From Caulobacteraceae bacterium (lineage in GTDB: Bacteria; Pseudomonadota; Alphaproteobacteria; Caulobacterales; Caulobacteraceae): a stretch of 35,090 nucleotides of DNA. The stretch lies in NCBI GenBank assembly GCA_019748095.1, contig JAIEQA010000091.1:1-35090 (forward strand). Direction: 5' to 3'. The notes under the pieces were generated by a model that had not been told where the DNA came from, ran no database searches, and saw only the letters and a program-made list of their open reading frames with translations. This document shows, one piece after another, positions 8,353-18,432 of this stretch; within the stretch, counting starts at the first letter, position 1; the number at the start of each line of letters is the position of its first letter. The position numbers and the translations under genes are program-made.

Positions 8353-9600
8353 TCAGAGCGCTCGCGCCGCCGCGCGGACCGGGGCCGGCGCAGGTTCGGA
8401 CGCAGGGACCGGCTCGGGCGCGCGCAGCGCCTCGGCGCGCCGGTCATTCCAGGCCGAAACGCAGGGGATCTTGGACCGGTCCGCCCGGTCGGCGTAGCGG
8501 CGGGCGATGTCGGTGACGTCGGCCATCAGCCCCTCGGCCAGGGTGATCGGCTTCAGCCCCAGGTCGCGGAACTGGTCATTGGCCACCACCAGCTCGTTCT
8601 CGTCGGCCTCCTGACGCGGATTGGGCACATTGTGAACCTCGGCCCCGGTCATGGTGGCGACCATGGCGGCCAGGTCCCGGACGCGACGGCTCTCGGTCAT
8701 CTGGTTCAGGATCTTGACCCGTTCGCCCGCTTTCGGCGGGTTCTTCAGTGCCAGCTCGACGCACCGCACCGTGTCCTGGATATGGATGAAGGCCCGTGTC
8801 TGGCCGCCCGTCCCATGCACCGTCAGGGGATATCCCAGCGCCCCCTGCATCAGGAACCGGTTCAACACCGTGCCGTAGTCGCCGTCATAGTCGAACCGGT
8901 TGATCAGCCGCTCGTCCTGACGGGTCTCCTCGGTCTGGGCCCCCCAGACGATGCCCTGGTGAAGGTCGGTGATCCGCACCCCGTCATTCTTGGCGTAGAA
9001 CTGGAACAGCAGGGCGTCCTGGGTCTTGGTCATGTGATAGATCGACCCCGGGTTCGGCGGGAACAGGATCTCCTGCTCGGTCGGGCCGAAGTCGGTGTCG
9101 ACCGTGACCTTCAGATAGCCTTCGGGGATGCGCAGCCCTGCCGTGGTGTAACCGTACACGCCCATGGTCCCCAGATGAGCCAGGTGGACGTCCAGACCGC
9201 TTTCGACGATCGCGGCCAGCAGGTGGTTGGTGGCGTTGATGTTGTTGTCGACGGTGTAGAGCTTGTGGCGCGCCGATTTCATGGAATAGGGGGCCGCCCG
9301 CTGCTCGGCGAAATGGACCACACTGTCGGGCCGGACCTCGCGGATCAGGGCGACCAGCCGGTCGAATTCCTTGCCCACCGTCAGATTGACGAAGCTGATC
9401 TCGCGACCGGACACCTCTTTCCAGGCCGCAATCCGCTCGCCCATCGACCGGATCGGGGTCAGGGACTGGACCTCAAGCTCATTGTCGATGTTGCGGCGGC
9501 TGAGGTTGTCGACGATCGTGACGTCCCAGCCGCGCGCCGACAGATGCAGCGCCGTGGGCCAGCCGCAGAAGCCGTCGCCGCCCAGAACCAGAACCTTCAT
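8353..9600 (-). CDS. sqdB: UDP-sulfoquinovose synthase
   Basis: A 415-residue extended SDR that converts UDP-glucose and sulfite to UDP-sulfoquinovose, the head-group donor for the sulfolipid SQDG. Recognition rests on GGDGFCGWPTALHLSARGWD (residues 7-26) with its NAD-binding glycines, VDNLSRRNID (30-39) and SLTPI. It also has VHFAEQRAAPYSMKS (95-109) and the active-site residues Thr145 in HLGTMGVYGY and Tyr188-x3-Lys192 in YHMTK. The last 20 or so residues are an Ala/Pro-rich tail. RBS GGAG lies ahead of an A-run before the ATG. It sits 77 bases downstream of galU, which makes its substrate, and 8 bases upstream of the SDR gene. The glycosyltransferase that would use the product is not in this window. 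Confidence 0.93.
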   Translation of the reverse strand: MKVLVLGGDGFCGWPTALHLSARGWDVTIVDNLSRRNIDNELEVQSLTPIRSMGERIAAWKEVSGREISFVNLTVGKEFDRLVALIREVRPDSVVHFAEQRAAPYSMKSARHKLYTVDNNINATNHLLAAIVESGLDVHLAHLGTMGVYGYTTAGLRIPEGYLKVTVDTDFGPTEQEILFPPNPGSIYHMTKTQDALLFQFYAKNDGVRITDLHQGIVWGAQTEETRQDERLINRFDYDGDYGTVLNRFLMQGALGYPLTVHGTGGQTRAFIHIQDTVRCVELALKNPPKAGERVKILNQMTESRRVRDLAAMVATMTGAEVHNVPNPRQEADENELVVANDQFRDLGLKPITLAEGLMADVTDIARRYADRADRSKIPCVSAWNDRRAEALRAPEPVPASEPAPAPVRAAARAL

Positions 9601-9677
9601 TGTCTTTTTTCTCCGTCCCTGACCCCTTGCCTAGCCGATGCCGGGCATGGGGGCAAAGCGGAGCCGTTGACGCAAGT

Positions 9678-10556
9678 CTACAGCAGGGGCGTGATCGCCG
9701 CCCGCGCTTCTGCGCCCAGCCCGGGGTGGTCCAGGGCATAGGCGACATTGGCCCGCAACAGACCCACCGGATCGCCGCAGTCATAGGTTGCGCCCTCGTA
9801 TTCCAGGGCGTGGAAGTCCCGCACGGCCATCAGCCGGGCCATGGCGTCGGTCAGCTGGATCTCCCCGCCCGCCCCGGTCTGCTGGTCGGCCAGCAGGGGG
9901 AAGATGTCCGGCGTCAGGATGTAGCGACCCGAGATGAACAGGTTGGACGGTTCGGTGCCGAGTGGCGGCTTCTCGACCATGCCCGTCATCCGGTTCAGCC
10001 GCCCCTCGCGCCCGTCCAGCGCCACGATGCCGTATTTGTGGGTCTCGCCCTCCGGCGCGGGCTCCACCACCACGACCGGACCGCCGGTCCGGCCATGGGC
10101 GTCGATGGCCTGTTTCAGCGCCGGCGTCCCGGCCTTCATCAGCATGTCGGGCAGCATGACGGCAAAGGGCTCGTCGCCGATCAGGTCCCGGGCACAGAAG
10201 ACAGCGTGACCCAGCCCCAGCGGGGCCATCTGGCGCACGAAACTCATCTCGCCGGGCTTCGGCAGGTCGGCCAGAACCAGCTCCAGGATCGCGTCCTTGC
10301 CCTTGGCCTTCAGGATGCTCTCCATCTCGACCGCATGGTCGAAATAGTCCTCGATCGCCCCCTGGCCGCGCCCGACCACAAAGATGATGTGCTCGATGCC
10401 CGACGCCCGCGCCTCCTCGACGATATGGGCCAGGATCGGCCGGTCGAACACGTTCAGCATGTTCTTGGGCGTGGTCTTGGCCGCGGGCAGGATGCGGGTG
10501 CCGAGGCCGGCAACAGGCAGCACGGCCTTACGGACGCGGGACGGCGACGTGGTCAT
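9678..10556 (-). CDS. galU: UTP--glucose-1-phosphate uridylyltransferase
   Basis: A 292-residue nucleotidyltransferase making UDP-glucose from glucose-1-phosphate and UTP. The signature VAGLGTRILPAAKTTPKNML lies at residues 15-34. PILAHIVEEA, EPFAVMLPDML and VEKPP, the later GRYILTPDIFPLL and the product-side GEIQLTDA are also family features. The usual PKEMLPV is PKNMLNV here, a small change that does not affect recognition. Length is typical (E. coli 302). It is first in a galU-sqdB-SDR order, so it probably supplies UDP-glucose to SqdB as well as to other polysaccharide pathways. GlmS lies 72 bases upstream on the same strand. Confidence 0.95.
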   Translation of the reverse strand: MTTSPSRVRKAVLPVAGLGTRILPAAKTTPKNMLNVFDRPILAHIVEEARASGIEHIIFVVGRGQGAIEDYFDHAVEMESILKAKGKDAILELVLADLPKPGEMSFVRQMAPLGLGHAVFCARDLIGDEPFAVMLPDMLMKAGTPALKQAIDAHGRTGGPVVVVEPAPEGETHKYGIVALDGREGRLNRMTGMVEKPPLGTEPSNLFISGRYILTPDIFPLLADQQTGAGGEIQLTDAMARLMAVRDFHALEYEGATYDCGDPVGLLRANVAYALDHPGLGAEARAAITPLL

Positions 10557-10628
10557 ATGTGGATCCCCTGACAGCGGCGACGACCCTAGCGCATGCCGCG
10601 GGGTTTCGAAGCCCGCAGAGCGCGAAAT

Positions 10629-12458
<1,830 letters not shown>

Positions 12459-12578
12459 GGTGGTCTCCGTAATCCCGTCCAGCCCGAGGATGACGGCGTT
12501 GCTCGTCTGCTCTAGGACGGCCTTAAGACGCCAGCACCTAAAAAGGCGTTTCGGATGATTTCGGCAAAGGGCCGCACG

Positions 12579-13928
12579 ATGGGCGAGCGCAAATATTTCG
12601 GGACCGACGGCATTCGTGGCCGCGCCAATGTCAGCCCCATGACGGCCGAGGTCGCCCTGCGGGTCGGACTGGCGGCGGGCAAGCTGTTCATGTCGGGCGA
12701 TGACCGCCGCCATCTGGTGGTGATCGGCAAGGACACCCGCCTGAGCGGATACATGATTGAGCCGGCGCTGGTGGCAGGTTTCGCCTCGGTCGGCATGGAC
12801 GTCCTGACCTTCGGCCCCCTGCCGACGCCCGGCGTGGCGATGATGACCCGGTCGATGCGGGCCGATCTGGGGGTCATGATCTCGGCCTCCCACAACGACT
12901 ATGCCGACAACGGCATCAAGCTGTTCGGACCCGATGGCTACAAGCTGTCGGACGAGACCGAGCTGAAGATCGAATCCATGATGGACGACGGCCTCAATGA
13001 GGGTCTGGCCCCGTCGGGCAGTCTGGGCCGGGTCAAGCGGATCGATGACGCCCAGGCCCGCTATATCGAGATCGCCAAGGCCGCCTTCCCCCGCCACCTG
13101 TCGCTGGCCGGGCTGCGCATCGCCGTCGATTGCGCCAACGGGGCCGGCTACAAGGTCGCCCCGACGACCCTGTACGAACTGGGGGCCGAGGTCTGTCCGG
13201 TCGGCGTTTCGCCCAATGGCACCAATATCAACGCCGACTGCGGCTCGACCCATCCGGAAACCCTGGCCGCCGCCGTCAAACAGTACCGGGCCGACATCGG
13301 TATCGCGCTGGACGGTGACGCCGACCGGCTGATCATCTGCGACGAGACGGGCAAGGTCGTGGACGGCGACCAGATCATGGCCCTGATCGGCCGCGACTGG
13401 GCCCGGCGAGGCCTGCTGAAGGGCGGCGGCGTGGTCGCCACAGTCATGTCCAACCTCGGGCTGGAGCGGGTCCTGAAGGCCGACGGCCTGACACTGGAAC
13501 GCACAAAGGTCGGCGACCGCTATGTCATGGAGCGGATGCGCGAGGGCGGGTTCAATCTGGGCGGCGAACAGTCCGGCCACCTGATCCTGCACGACCACGC
13601 CACCACCGGCGACGGCCTGATGGCGGCGCTTCAGGTCCTGGCGGTGATGGTCGAGAGCGGCAGGCCGATGAGCGAGCTGGCCCGCCAGTTCGAGCCCGTG
13701 CCCCAACTGCTGCAGAATGTGCGCTTCACCGGTGGCCGGCCGCTGGAGGATGCGGCGGTCAAGGCGGCCATCGCCGAGGGCGAGGCCGCGCTGAACGGTT
13801 CGGGCCGGCTGCTGGTCCGCCCCTCCGGCACCGAGAAACTGATCCGCGTGATGGCCGAGGGCGACGACGGGGCGCTGGTCAGACATGTGGTCGCCGAGGT
13901 CTCGGCCGCCGTGAAGGCCGCCAGCTGA
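12579..13928 (+). CDS. glmM: Phosphoglucosamine mutase
   Basis: A 449-residue alpha-D-phosphohexomutase that converts glucosamine-6-phosphate to glucosamine-1-phosphate. YFGTDGIRG opens the protein. The phosphoserine loop is ISASHN with Ser104, the Mg2+ loop is DGDADR (245-250), the sugar loop is GEQSGH (329-334), and the phosphate-binding [12 protein letters not shown] is near the C-terminus. I prefer ATG 12579 (AAAGGG 7 bases upstream, family start M-x2-RKYFGTDG) over ATG 12555, which would add eight residues and also has an AAGG nearby. It is divergent from glmS, its pathway partner. Confidence 0.96.
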   Translation: MGERKYFGTDGIRGRANVSPMTAEVALRVGLAAGKLFMSGDDRRHLVVIGKDTRLSGYMIEPALVAGFASVGMDVLTFGPLPTPGVAMMTRSMRADLGVMISASHNDYADNGIKLFGPDGYKLSDETELKIESMMDDGLNEGLAPSGSLGRVKRIDDAQARYIEIAKAAFPRHLSLAGLRIAVDCANGAGYKVAPTTLYELGAEVCPVGVSPNGTNINADCGSTHPETLAAAVKQYRADIGIALDGDADRLIICDETGKVVDGDQIMALIGRDWARRGLLKGGGVVATVMSNLGLERVLKADGLTLERTKVGDRYVMERMREGGFNLGGEQSGHLILHDHATTGDGLMAALQVLAVMVESGRPMSELARQFEPVPQLLQNVRFTGGRPLEDAAVKAAIAEGEAALNGSGRLLVRPSGTEKLIRVMAEGDDGALVRHVVAEVSAAVKAAS

Positions 13929-13983
13929 CCGGACACGCCCGGATTTAAGCGAAATTTCAGAACGGTCTGACAAGTCTGGGGAC

Positions 13984-15417
13984 ATGCAGCCCAAGACCCC
14001 TGCCCCGGACGACGCGTCCCTGTTCCTCGCCTGGAACCGGCTTCGTCGACCTGTTTGGATGTTCGATCCGGTGGCCGGCCGGGGGGTCTATGCCAATACG
14101 CCCGCCCTGGCCCTGTGGGGGTCGGACACACTGGAGGCCCTGCTCGCCCGCGATTTCTCCAACCTGTCTCCGGCGGTCCAGGCCCGGACCAACCGGCTGG
14201 TCCAGGTCACGGCCTCCGGCGACACCGTCTCCGAACAGTGGACCTTCTATCCGAACGGCCAGCCGGTCACGGTCCAGGCGACGATCTCGACCGTCGCGCT
14301 CGATGACGGCAGGCCGGTGCTGCTGTTCGAGGCGGCCCCGGTCGAGGTCGAGCCGGCCGAGCGTCGCGCCGTCGAGGCGTTGCGCTATGCCCCCACCCTC
14401 ATCTCCCTGTTCCATCAGGGTGGCGGGGCCCTGTTCTGCAACCCCGCCGCCTTCACCGCCTATGGCAGCGAGACGCTGGCCTTCGCCGACCGGCTGGTGC
14501 GGCCCGACGTGGCCGACGCCTTGCGCGCCCGGGCCCTGGGCGGCGACCACGTGTCCGAGGTCTGCGAGATCCGCACGGCCCACGGGATCCGCTGGCACCA
14601 TCTGGTCCTGACCCCGGTGCCGGACCCCGTGACCGGCGAGACCGGCCTGCTGCTCAGCGAACAGGACGTCACCGACCGGATCGAGGCCGAACAGGCCCGC
14701 ACCGCCGCCGAACAGAAGGCCGCCATGGCCGAGGCGCGACAGCAGTTCCTGTCCGACATGTCACACGAACTGCGCACCCCGCTGAACGCCATCCTCGGCT
14801 TCGCCGAGGTTATGGTCCACGACACCCTGCCGGAGCGCACCCTGGACCAGGCGAGCCGCATCCATGAGGCCGGCCAGCGGCTCCTAACGCTGGTCAATGA
14901 GATGATCATCGTGTCGGATCAGGATGTGATCATCCCGGAAGGACCGGCGACCGTGGTGCAGTCCATCGCTCCGTCGGTGGCCGATGCGCCCGCCGCACGT
15001 GATCCGGACAACGGGCCTGCCGTCCTCTACGTCGACGACAACGAGAACAACCGGACCCTCGTGGCGACGATCCTGGCCACCCAGGGAGTCCGGTGCGACA
15101 CCGCCGACGACGGGCTTCAGGGCCTGACCGCGGTTGAACAGGGGGACTACGCCCTCATCCTGATGGACATCGCCATGCCGGTGATGGACGGGGTCGAGGC
15201 CTCCCGCCGCATCCGGGCCCTGCCGGGTGCCCGGGGTTCGGTCCCGATCATCGCCGTCACCGCCAACACCCTGCCCGAACAACTCGCCACCTATGCCGCC
15301 GTGGGCATCGACGACTGTCTGGCCAAGCCGATCAATATGGTCGGCCTGCTGACGGCCGTCTCGGTCTGGGGGGCGGGGCGTCCGGAGGCGACACAGGAAA
15401 GCGCCGCCACGGGTTAG
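13984..15417 (+). CDS. PAS-PAS-HisKA-REC protein lacking a HATPase domain
   Basis: A 477-residue cytoplasmic signalling protein. Two PAS-like regions (about residues 15-115 and 130-230) are followed by a coiled linker rich in Ala/Glu. Then comes a complete dimerisation/phosphoacceptor domain with the H-box SHELRTPLNAILGF (His261) and a second helix IHEAGQRLLTLVNEMI. The frame then runs through about 35 residues of linker straight into a receiver domain: YVDDNENN (Asp351/352), LILMDIAMPVMDG (phosphoacceptor Asp395), AVTAN and LAKPI (Lys448). No N, G1, F or G2 box of a histidine kinase ATPase is found in the frame. It may therefore act as a phosphotransfer/receiver hub fed by another kinase. 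Its TAG stop overlaps the TAA of the convergent gene. No membrane segment is seen. Confidence 0.88.
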   Translation: MQPKTPAPDDASLFLAWNRLRRPVWMFDPVAGRGVYANTPALALWGSDTLEALLARDFSNLSPAVQARTNRLVQVTASGDTVSEQWTFYPNGQPVTVQATISTVALDDGRPVLLFEAAPVEVEPAERRAVEALRYAPTLISLFHQGGGALFCNPAAFTAYGSETLAFADRLVRPDVADALRARALGGDHVSEVCEIRTAHGIRWHHLVLTPVPDPVTGETGLLLSEQDVTDRIEAEQARTAAEQKAAMAEARQQFLSDMSHELRTPLNAILGFAEVMVHDTLPERTLDQASRIHEAGQRLLTLVNEMIIVSDQDVIIPEGPATVVQSIAPSVADAPAARDPDNGPAVLYVDDNENNRTLVATILATQGVRCDTADDGLQGLTAVEQGDYALILMDIAMPVMDGVEASRRIRALPGARGSVPIIAVTANTLPEQLATYAAVGIDDCLAKPINMVGLLTAVSVWGAGRPEATQESAATG

Positions 15418-16742
15418 GTTGAGACCGCGGAAGGTTCGTCAACGATCTGGGTCACCACGTCCTCGATCCGCTTTCGGATATCCGGCACGGCGATCGTCTC
15501 CCAGAAGGCGGCCCGGGCCGGGGGGCCAAGCACGAACAGCGCCGGGTCGGGCCGGCCATCCGCATCCAGAACCCGGCCGTCCCGATCCAGATCCAGACCC
15601 CGTTTCAGCGCGTCCAGCCGCGCCCGGCCGCCGGCCAGCAAGGGGCCGGTCAGGGGGTCCGCCTCCGGCGCATGGCCCGGGCCGGTACAGTCGATCAGCC
15701 AGCCCGCCGTCAGGGGCGCTTGCGCCGGGCCCTGACGTGGACGCCAGTCCAGCCGCACAGCCTGATCATCGGCGGAGATGTCACGGACCCGGCCGGCCAC
15801 CACGGTCAGACGCCCTTCGTCCACCAGCCGGTCCATGACGGCCGCGATCCGGGGAGCCAGCCGGTGGCGATGGACGTCCCAGTACGGCCGCAGGTGCCGG
15901 ACGATCCGGCGGCGCGTGTGCAGATCAGCTGCCGCCCAGAGCGAGGCTGTGATAGGCCGCAGTCCCTCCATGACCTCGCGCCAGCCGTGGGCCCGCGCCA
16001 GCCGTCGCGCCTCGCCCAGCCGCTGCGACAGGGGGGCCGACATCAGGGCCTGTGACGGAGTCAGGGCCGGGTCCGGCCGTTCGCCATGGGCCCGGGGCAT
16101 CAGGCCGCGTCGTGACAGGGCCGTCGCCCGGCCATGCCAACCCCCGGCCTCGAGCCTCAGCACCATATCGACCATGGTCAGGCCGGTGCCGACGATCAGG
16201 AGATCCTCGGTGGTCCCGATGGCGTCCAGCGCCCCGGGGGCCCAGGGGTCGGGCAGAATGCGGTGTGAGCCCCCGGCCTCCGCCGTGCGGGGCGCCGGAT
16301 TGCCCGTGGCCAGGACCACGGCCCGTGCTGCGATCGCCGTCCCGTCGGCCAGCCGCACGCCGTCGGGTTCGATCGTGGTGACGTGCCCCACGACCCTTTG
16401 GATACGGCCCGGGCAGGCGGCCTCGACCGCCTCAAGCCGCTCGCGGACATAGAGACCATACAGCCGGCGCGGCGCGAACCCGTCGGGATCGGCCAGAGCG
16501 GGGTGGTGGACCGCCAGCCAGCGGACGAAGTGATCGGGTTGTTCGGCCAGGGCGCTCATCCGGCCGGAACGGACATTCAGCAGATGACCGTCGAACGGGG
16601 TCGCATAGGCGACGCCCAGCCCGAAATCCCCGGTCCGGTTGATCAGGACCGAGGCCAGGCCCCGCTCGGCCAGACGGGCCGCCAGCATGGTCCCGGAAAA
16701 GCCCCCGCCGACGATGGCGACCCTGTCGATGTCTGCTGTCAC
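15414..16742 (-). CDS. FAD/NAD(P)-binding oxidoreductase-like protein
   Basis: A protein of about 442 residues with an N-terminal dinucleotide-binding fold, VAIVGGGFSGTMLAARLAERG, split across residues 7-27. A second fold occurs near the middle (LLIVGTGLTMVDMVLRLEAGG). GHLLNVRSGRMSALAEQPDHF and ATGNP match the family of FAD-NAD(P)-binding proteins often annotated NAD_binding_9, some members of which are hydroxyacylglutathione- or siderophore-related. No specific substrate is indicated. I chose the GTG at 16740-16742 because GGGGAGG lies 4 bases upstream; an in-frame GTG at 16775 would add 11 residues without a good ribosome site. The gene is convergent with the HisKA-REC gene and follows PMM/PGM on the same strand after 66 bases. 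Confidence 0.85.
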   Translation of the reverse strand: MTADIDRVAIVGGGFSGTMLAARLAERGLASVLINRTGDFGLGVAYATPFDGHLLNVRSGRMSALAEQPDHFVRWLAVHHPALADPDGFAPRRLYGLYVRERLEAVEAACPGRIQRVVGHVTTIEPDGVRLADGTAIAARAVVLATGNPAPRTAEAGGSHRILPDPWAPGALDAIGTTEDLLIVGTGLTMVDMVLRLEAGGWHGRATALSRRGLMPRAHGERPDPALTPSQALMSAPLSQRLGEARRLARAHGWREVMEGLRPITASLWAAADLHTRRRIVRHLRPYWDVHRHRLAPRIAAVMDRLVDEGRLTVVAGRVRDISADDQAVRLDWRPRQGPAQAPLTAGWLIDCTGPGHAPEADPLTGPLLAGGRARLDALKRGLDLDRDGRVLDADGRPDPALFVLGPPARAAFWETIAVPDIRKRIEDVVTQIVDEPSAVST

Positions 16743-16808
16743 GCTGCCTCCCCGCCGTAGCCGCGCCAGATGCACCGGTGCCGGAACGGGGTCAAACCGG
16801 CCCGGACC

Positions 16809-18308
16809 TCAGATCTCCTGATTATAGGCCCCGATTTCCGGGTGGCGTGCCAGACGGGGCTTCACCTCCTTGTGGAACAGGTCGCGCATGTCGTCGGCCG
16901 AGCGCATCGACTCGACCACGACCACCAGTTCCGGCTTGTTCGAGGAGGCCCGGACCAGCACCCACGACCCGTCCTCCAGATGCACCCGTGCGCCGTTGAC
17001 GGTGATGACCTCGACGATCTTCCGGCCCAGGATCGAGCCGCCTTCGGCTCCCAGCGCCTCGTATTCGGCGACCAGTTTGGCAAGAATGTCGTACTTGATC
17101 TCGTCGTCGCAATGCGGCGACATCGTCAGGCTGGTCCAGGCGTCCGGCAGGGAAGACTTGAGGTCAAACAGGCTCTTGCCCGGGTTGCGGTCCATCATCT
17201 GCAGCACCGCCGCCGCCGCCACCAGGCCGTCGTCGTATCCGCGGCCAATGGGCTTGGCGAGGAAGAAGTGGCCCGACTTCTCGAACCCGGCGAGCGCCCC
17301 CAGTTCGGCGGTCTTGCGCTTGATATAGGAGTGGCCGGTCTTCCAGTAGACCGTGGTCGCGCCATTGGCGGCCAGCACGGCGTCGGTCTTGTACAGGCCG
17401 GTCGATTTCACATCGACAACGAAGGTGGCATTGGCGTGCAGGGCCGACAGGTCGCGGGCCAGCAACAGGCCGATCTTGTCGGCGAAGATCTCCTCGCCGG
17501 TATTGTCCACCACGCCGCAGCGGTCGCCGTCACCGTCAAAGCCCAGGGCCAGATCGGCCCCGGTCTCGCGCACCCGCTGCGCCATCTGCATCAGCATGGC
17601 GTGGTCCTCGGGATTGGGATTGTACTTCGGGAAGGTCCAGTCGAGCTCGACATCCATCTCGATGACCTCGGCCCCCATGCGGCGCAGGGCCTCCGGCGCA
17701 AAGGCCCCGGCCGTGCCGTTGCCGGTGGCGCAGACCACCTTGAGCGGACGGCTGAGTTTGATGTCGCCGACCACTTCCTGAAGGTACTGCTCGCGGAAGT
17801 CCTCGACCCGCTCCAGCCGCCCGCCGGGCCGGGCCACGCCGGTCCCCGACAGGACGATCTCCTTCAGCCGGCCGATCTCGTCGGGGCCGAAGGTGACGGG
17901 CGGATTGGTCCCCATCTTGACCCCGGTCCAGCCATTCTCGTTGTGGCTGGCGGTGACCATGGCCACGCAGGGCGCTTCAAGCGCGAACTGGCCGAAATAG
18001 GCCATGGGTGACAGGGCCAGACCGATGTCCAGCACCTCCATCCCGCCTTCCAGCAGGCCCAGGATCAGGGCCTGTTTGACCGTCAGCGAATAGGAGCGGA
18101 AATCATGGCCGACGACGATGCGCGGCTGCACCCCCGTCTCATGCACATAGGTGGCCAGGGCCAGACCCAGGGCCTGGATGCCCAGAAGATTGATCTCCTT
18201 CTCCAGGATCCAGCGGGCGTCGTATTCGCGAAACCCCGTGGGCTTCACCAGAGCGATCGTCTCGAACTCGAACGTGTTCGGGACCAGGTCCTGACGGGGC
18301 TTCTGCAT
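16809..18308 (-). CDS. Phosphomannomutase/phosphoglucomutase
   Basis: A 499-residue alpha-D-phosphohexomutase, somewhat longer than AlgC-type enzymes (about 460). The phosphoserine loop is VTASHNENG (Ser121), the Mg2+ loop is DGDGDR (258-263), the sugar loop is EKSGH (343-347), and a C-terminal phosphate loop reads RASSNKP. Such enzymes interconvert mannose or glucose 6- and 1-phosphates. It would give glucose-1-phosphate for GalU and mannose-1-phosphate for GDP-sugars; preference cannot be read from sequence alone. The ATG at 18308 has GAAGGA about 8 bases upstream. It is divergent from the serine hydrolase, and a candidate promoter lies 38-66 bases upstream. Confidence 0.92.
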   Translation of the reverse strand: MQKPRQDLVPNTFEFETIALVKPTGFREYDARWILEKEINLLGIQALGLALATYVHETGVQPRIVVGHDFRSYSLTVKQALILGLLEGGMEVLDIGLALSPMAYFGQFALEAPCVAMVTASHNENGWTGVKMGTNPPVTFGPDEIGRLKEIVLSGTGVARPGGRLERVEDFREQYLQEVVGDIKLSRPLKVVCATGNGTAGAFAPEALRRMGAEVIEMDVELDWTFPKYNPNPEDHAMLMQMAQRVRETGADLALGFDGDGDRCGVVDNTGEEIFADKIGLLLARDLSALHANATFVVDVKSTGLYKTDAVLAANGATTVYWKTGHSYIKRKTAELGALAGFEKSGHFFLAKPIGRGYDDGLVAAAAVLQMMDRNPGKSLFDLKSSLPDAWTSLTMSPHCDDEIKYDILAKLVAEYEALGAEGGSILGRKIVEVITVNGARVHLEDGSWVLVRASSNKPELVVVVESMRSADDMRDLFHKEVKPRLARHPEIGAYNQEI

Positions 18309-18345
18309 GGAAATGTCCTTCAAGGGGGAGGTCCTGACAGGCGGC

Positions 18346-18374
18346 CGTATAGCCGCAGGTTCCCTGACGGACAA
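18346..18374 (-). promoter_or_regulatory. Candidate promoter for the PMM/PGM gene
   Basis: Read on the minus strand, TTGTCC (18374-18369) and TATACG (18351-18346) are separated by exactly 17 bases. The predicted transcript would begin near 18340, about 30 bases before the start codon. The -10 lies inside GGCTATACG, which partly matches the GCTANAWC type -10 of Caulobacter housekeeping promoters. Judged by eye only. Confidence 0.4.
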
Positions 18375-18432
18375 CAACACGCGACCCGTGTTATGGCTGC
18401 CACCGGACGGGATGCCGAGCCGGAGTACAACC

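Noticed and set aside
9667..9672. TTGACG -35 element on the plus strand near the galU end
   Set aside because: No plus-strand gene follows it, so it is probably chance.
12459..12578. Possible glmS riboswitch between glmS and glmM
   Set aside because: The glmS ribozyme is known mainly from Firmicutes, and I see no recognisable core in 120 bases.
12459..13994. Extension of the glmS frame upstream of its ATG
   Set aside because: GlmS must begin at Met-Cys-Gly; the extension is antisense to glmM.
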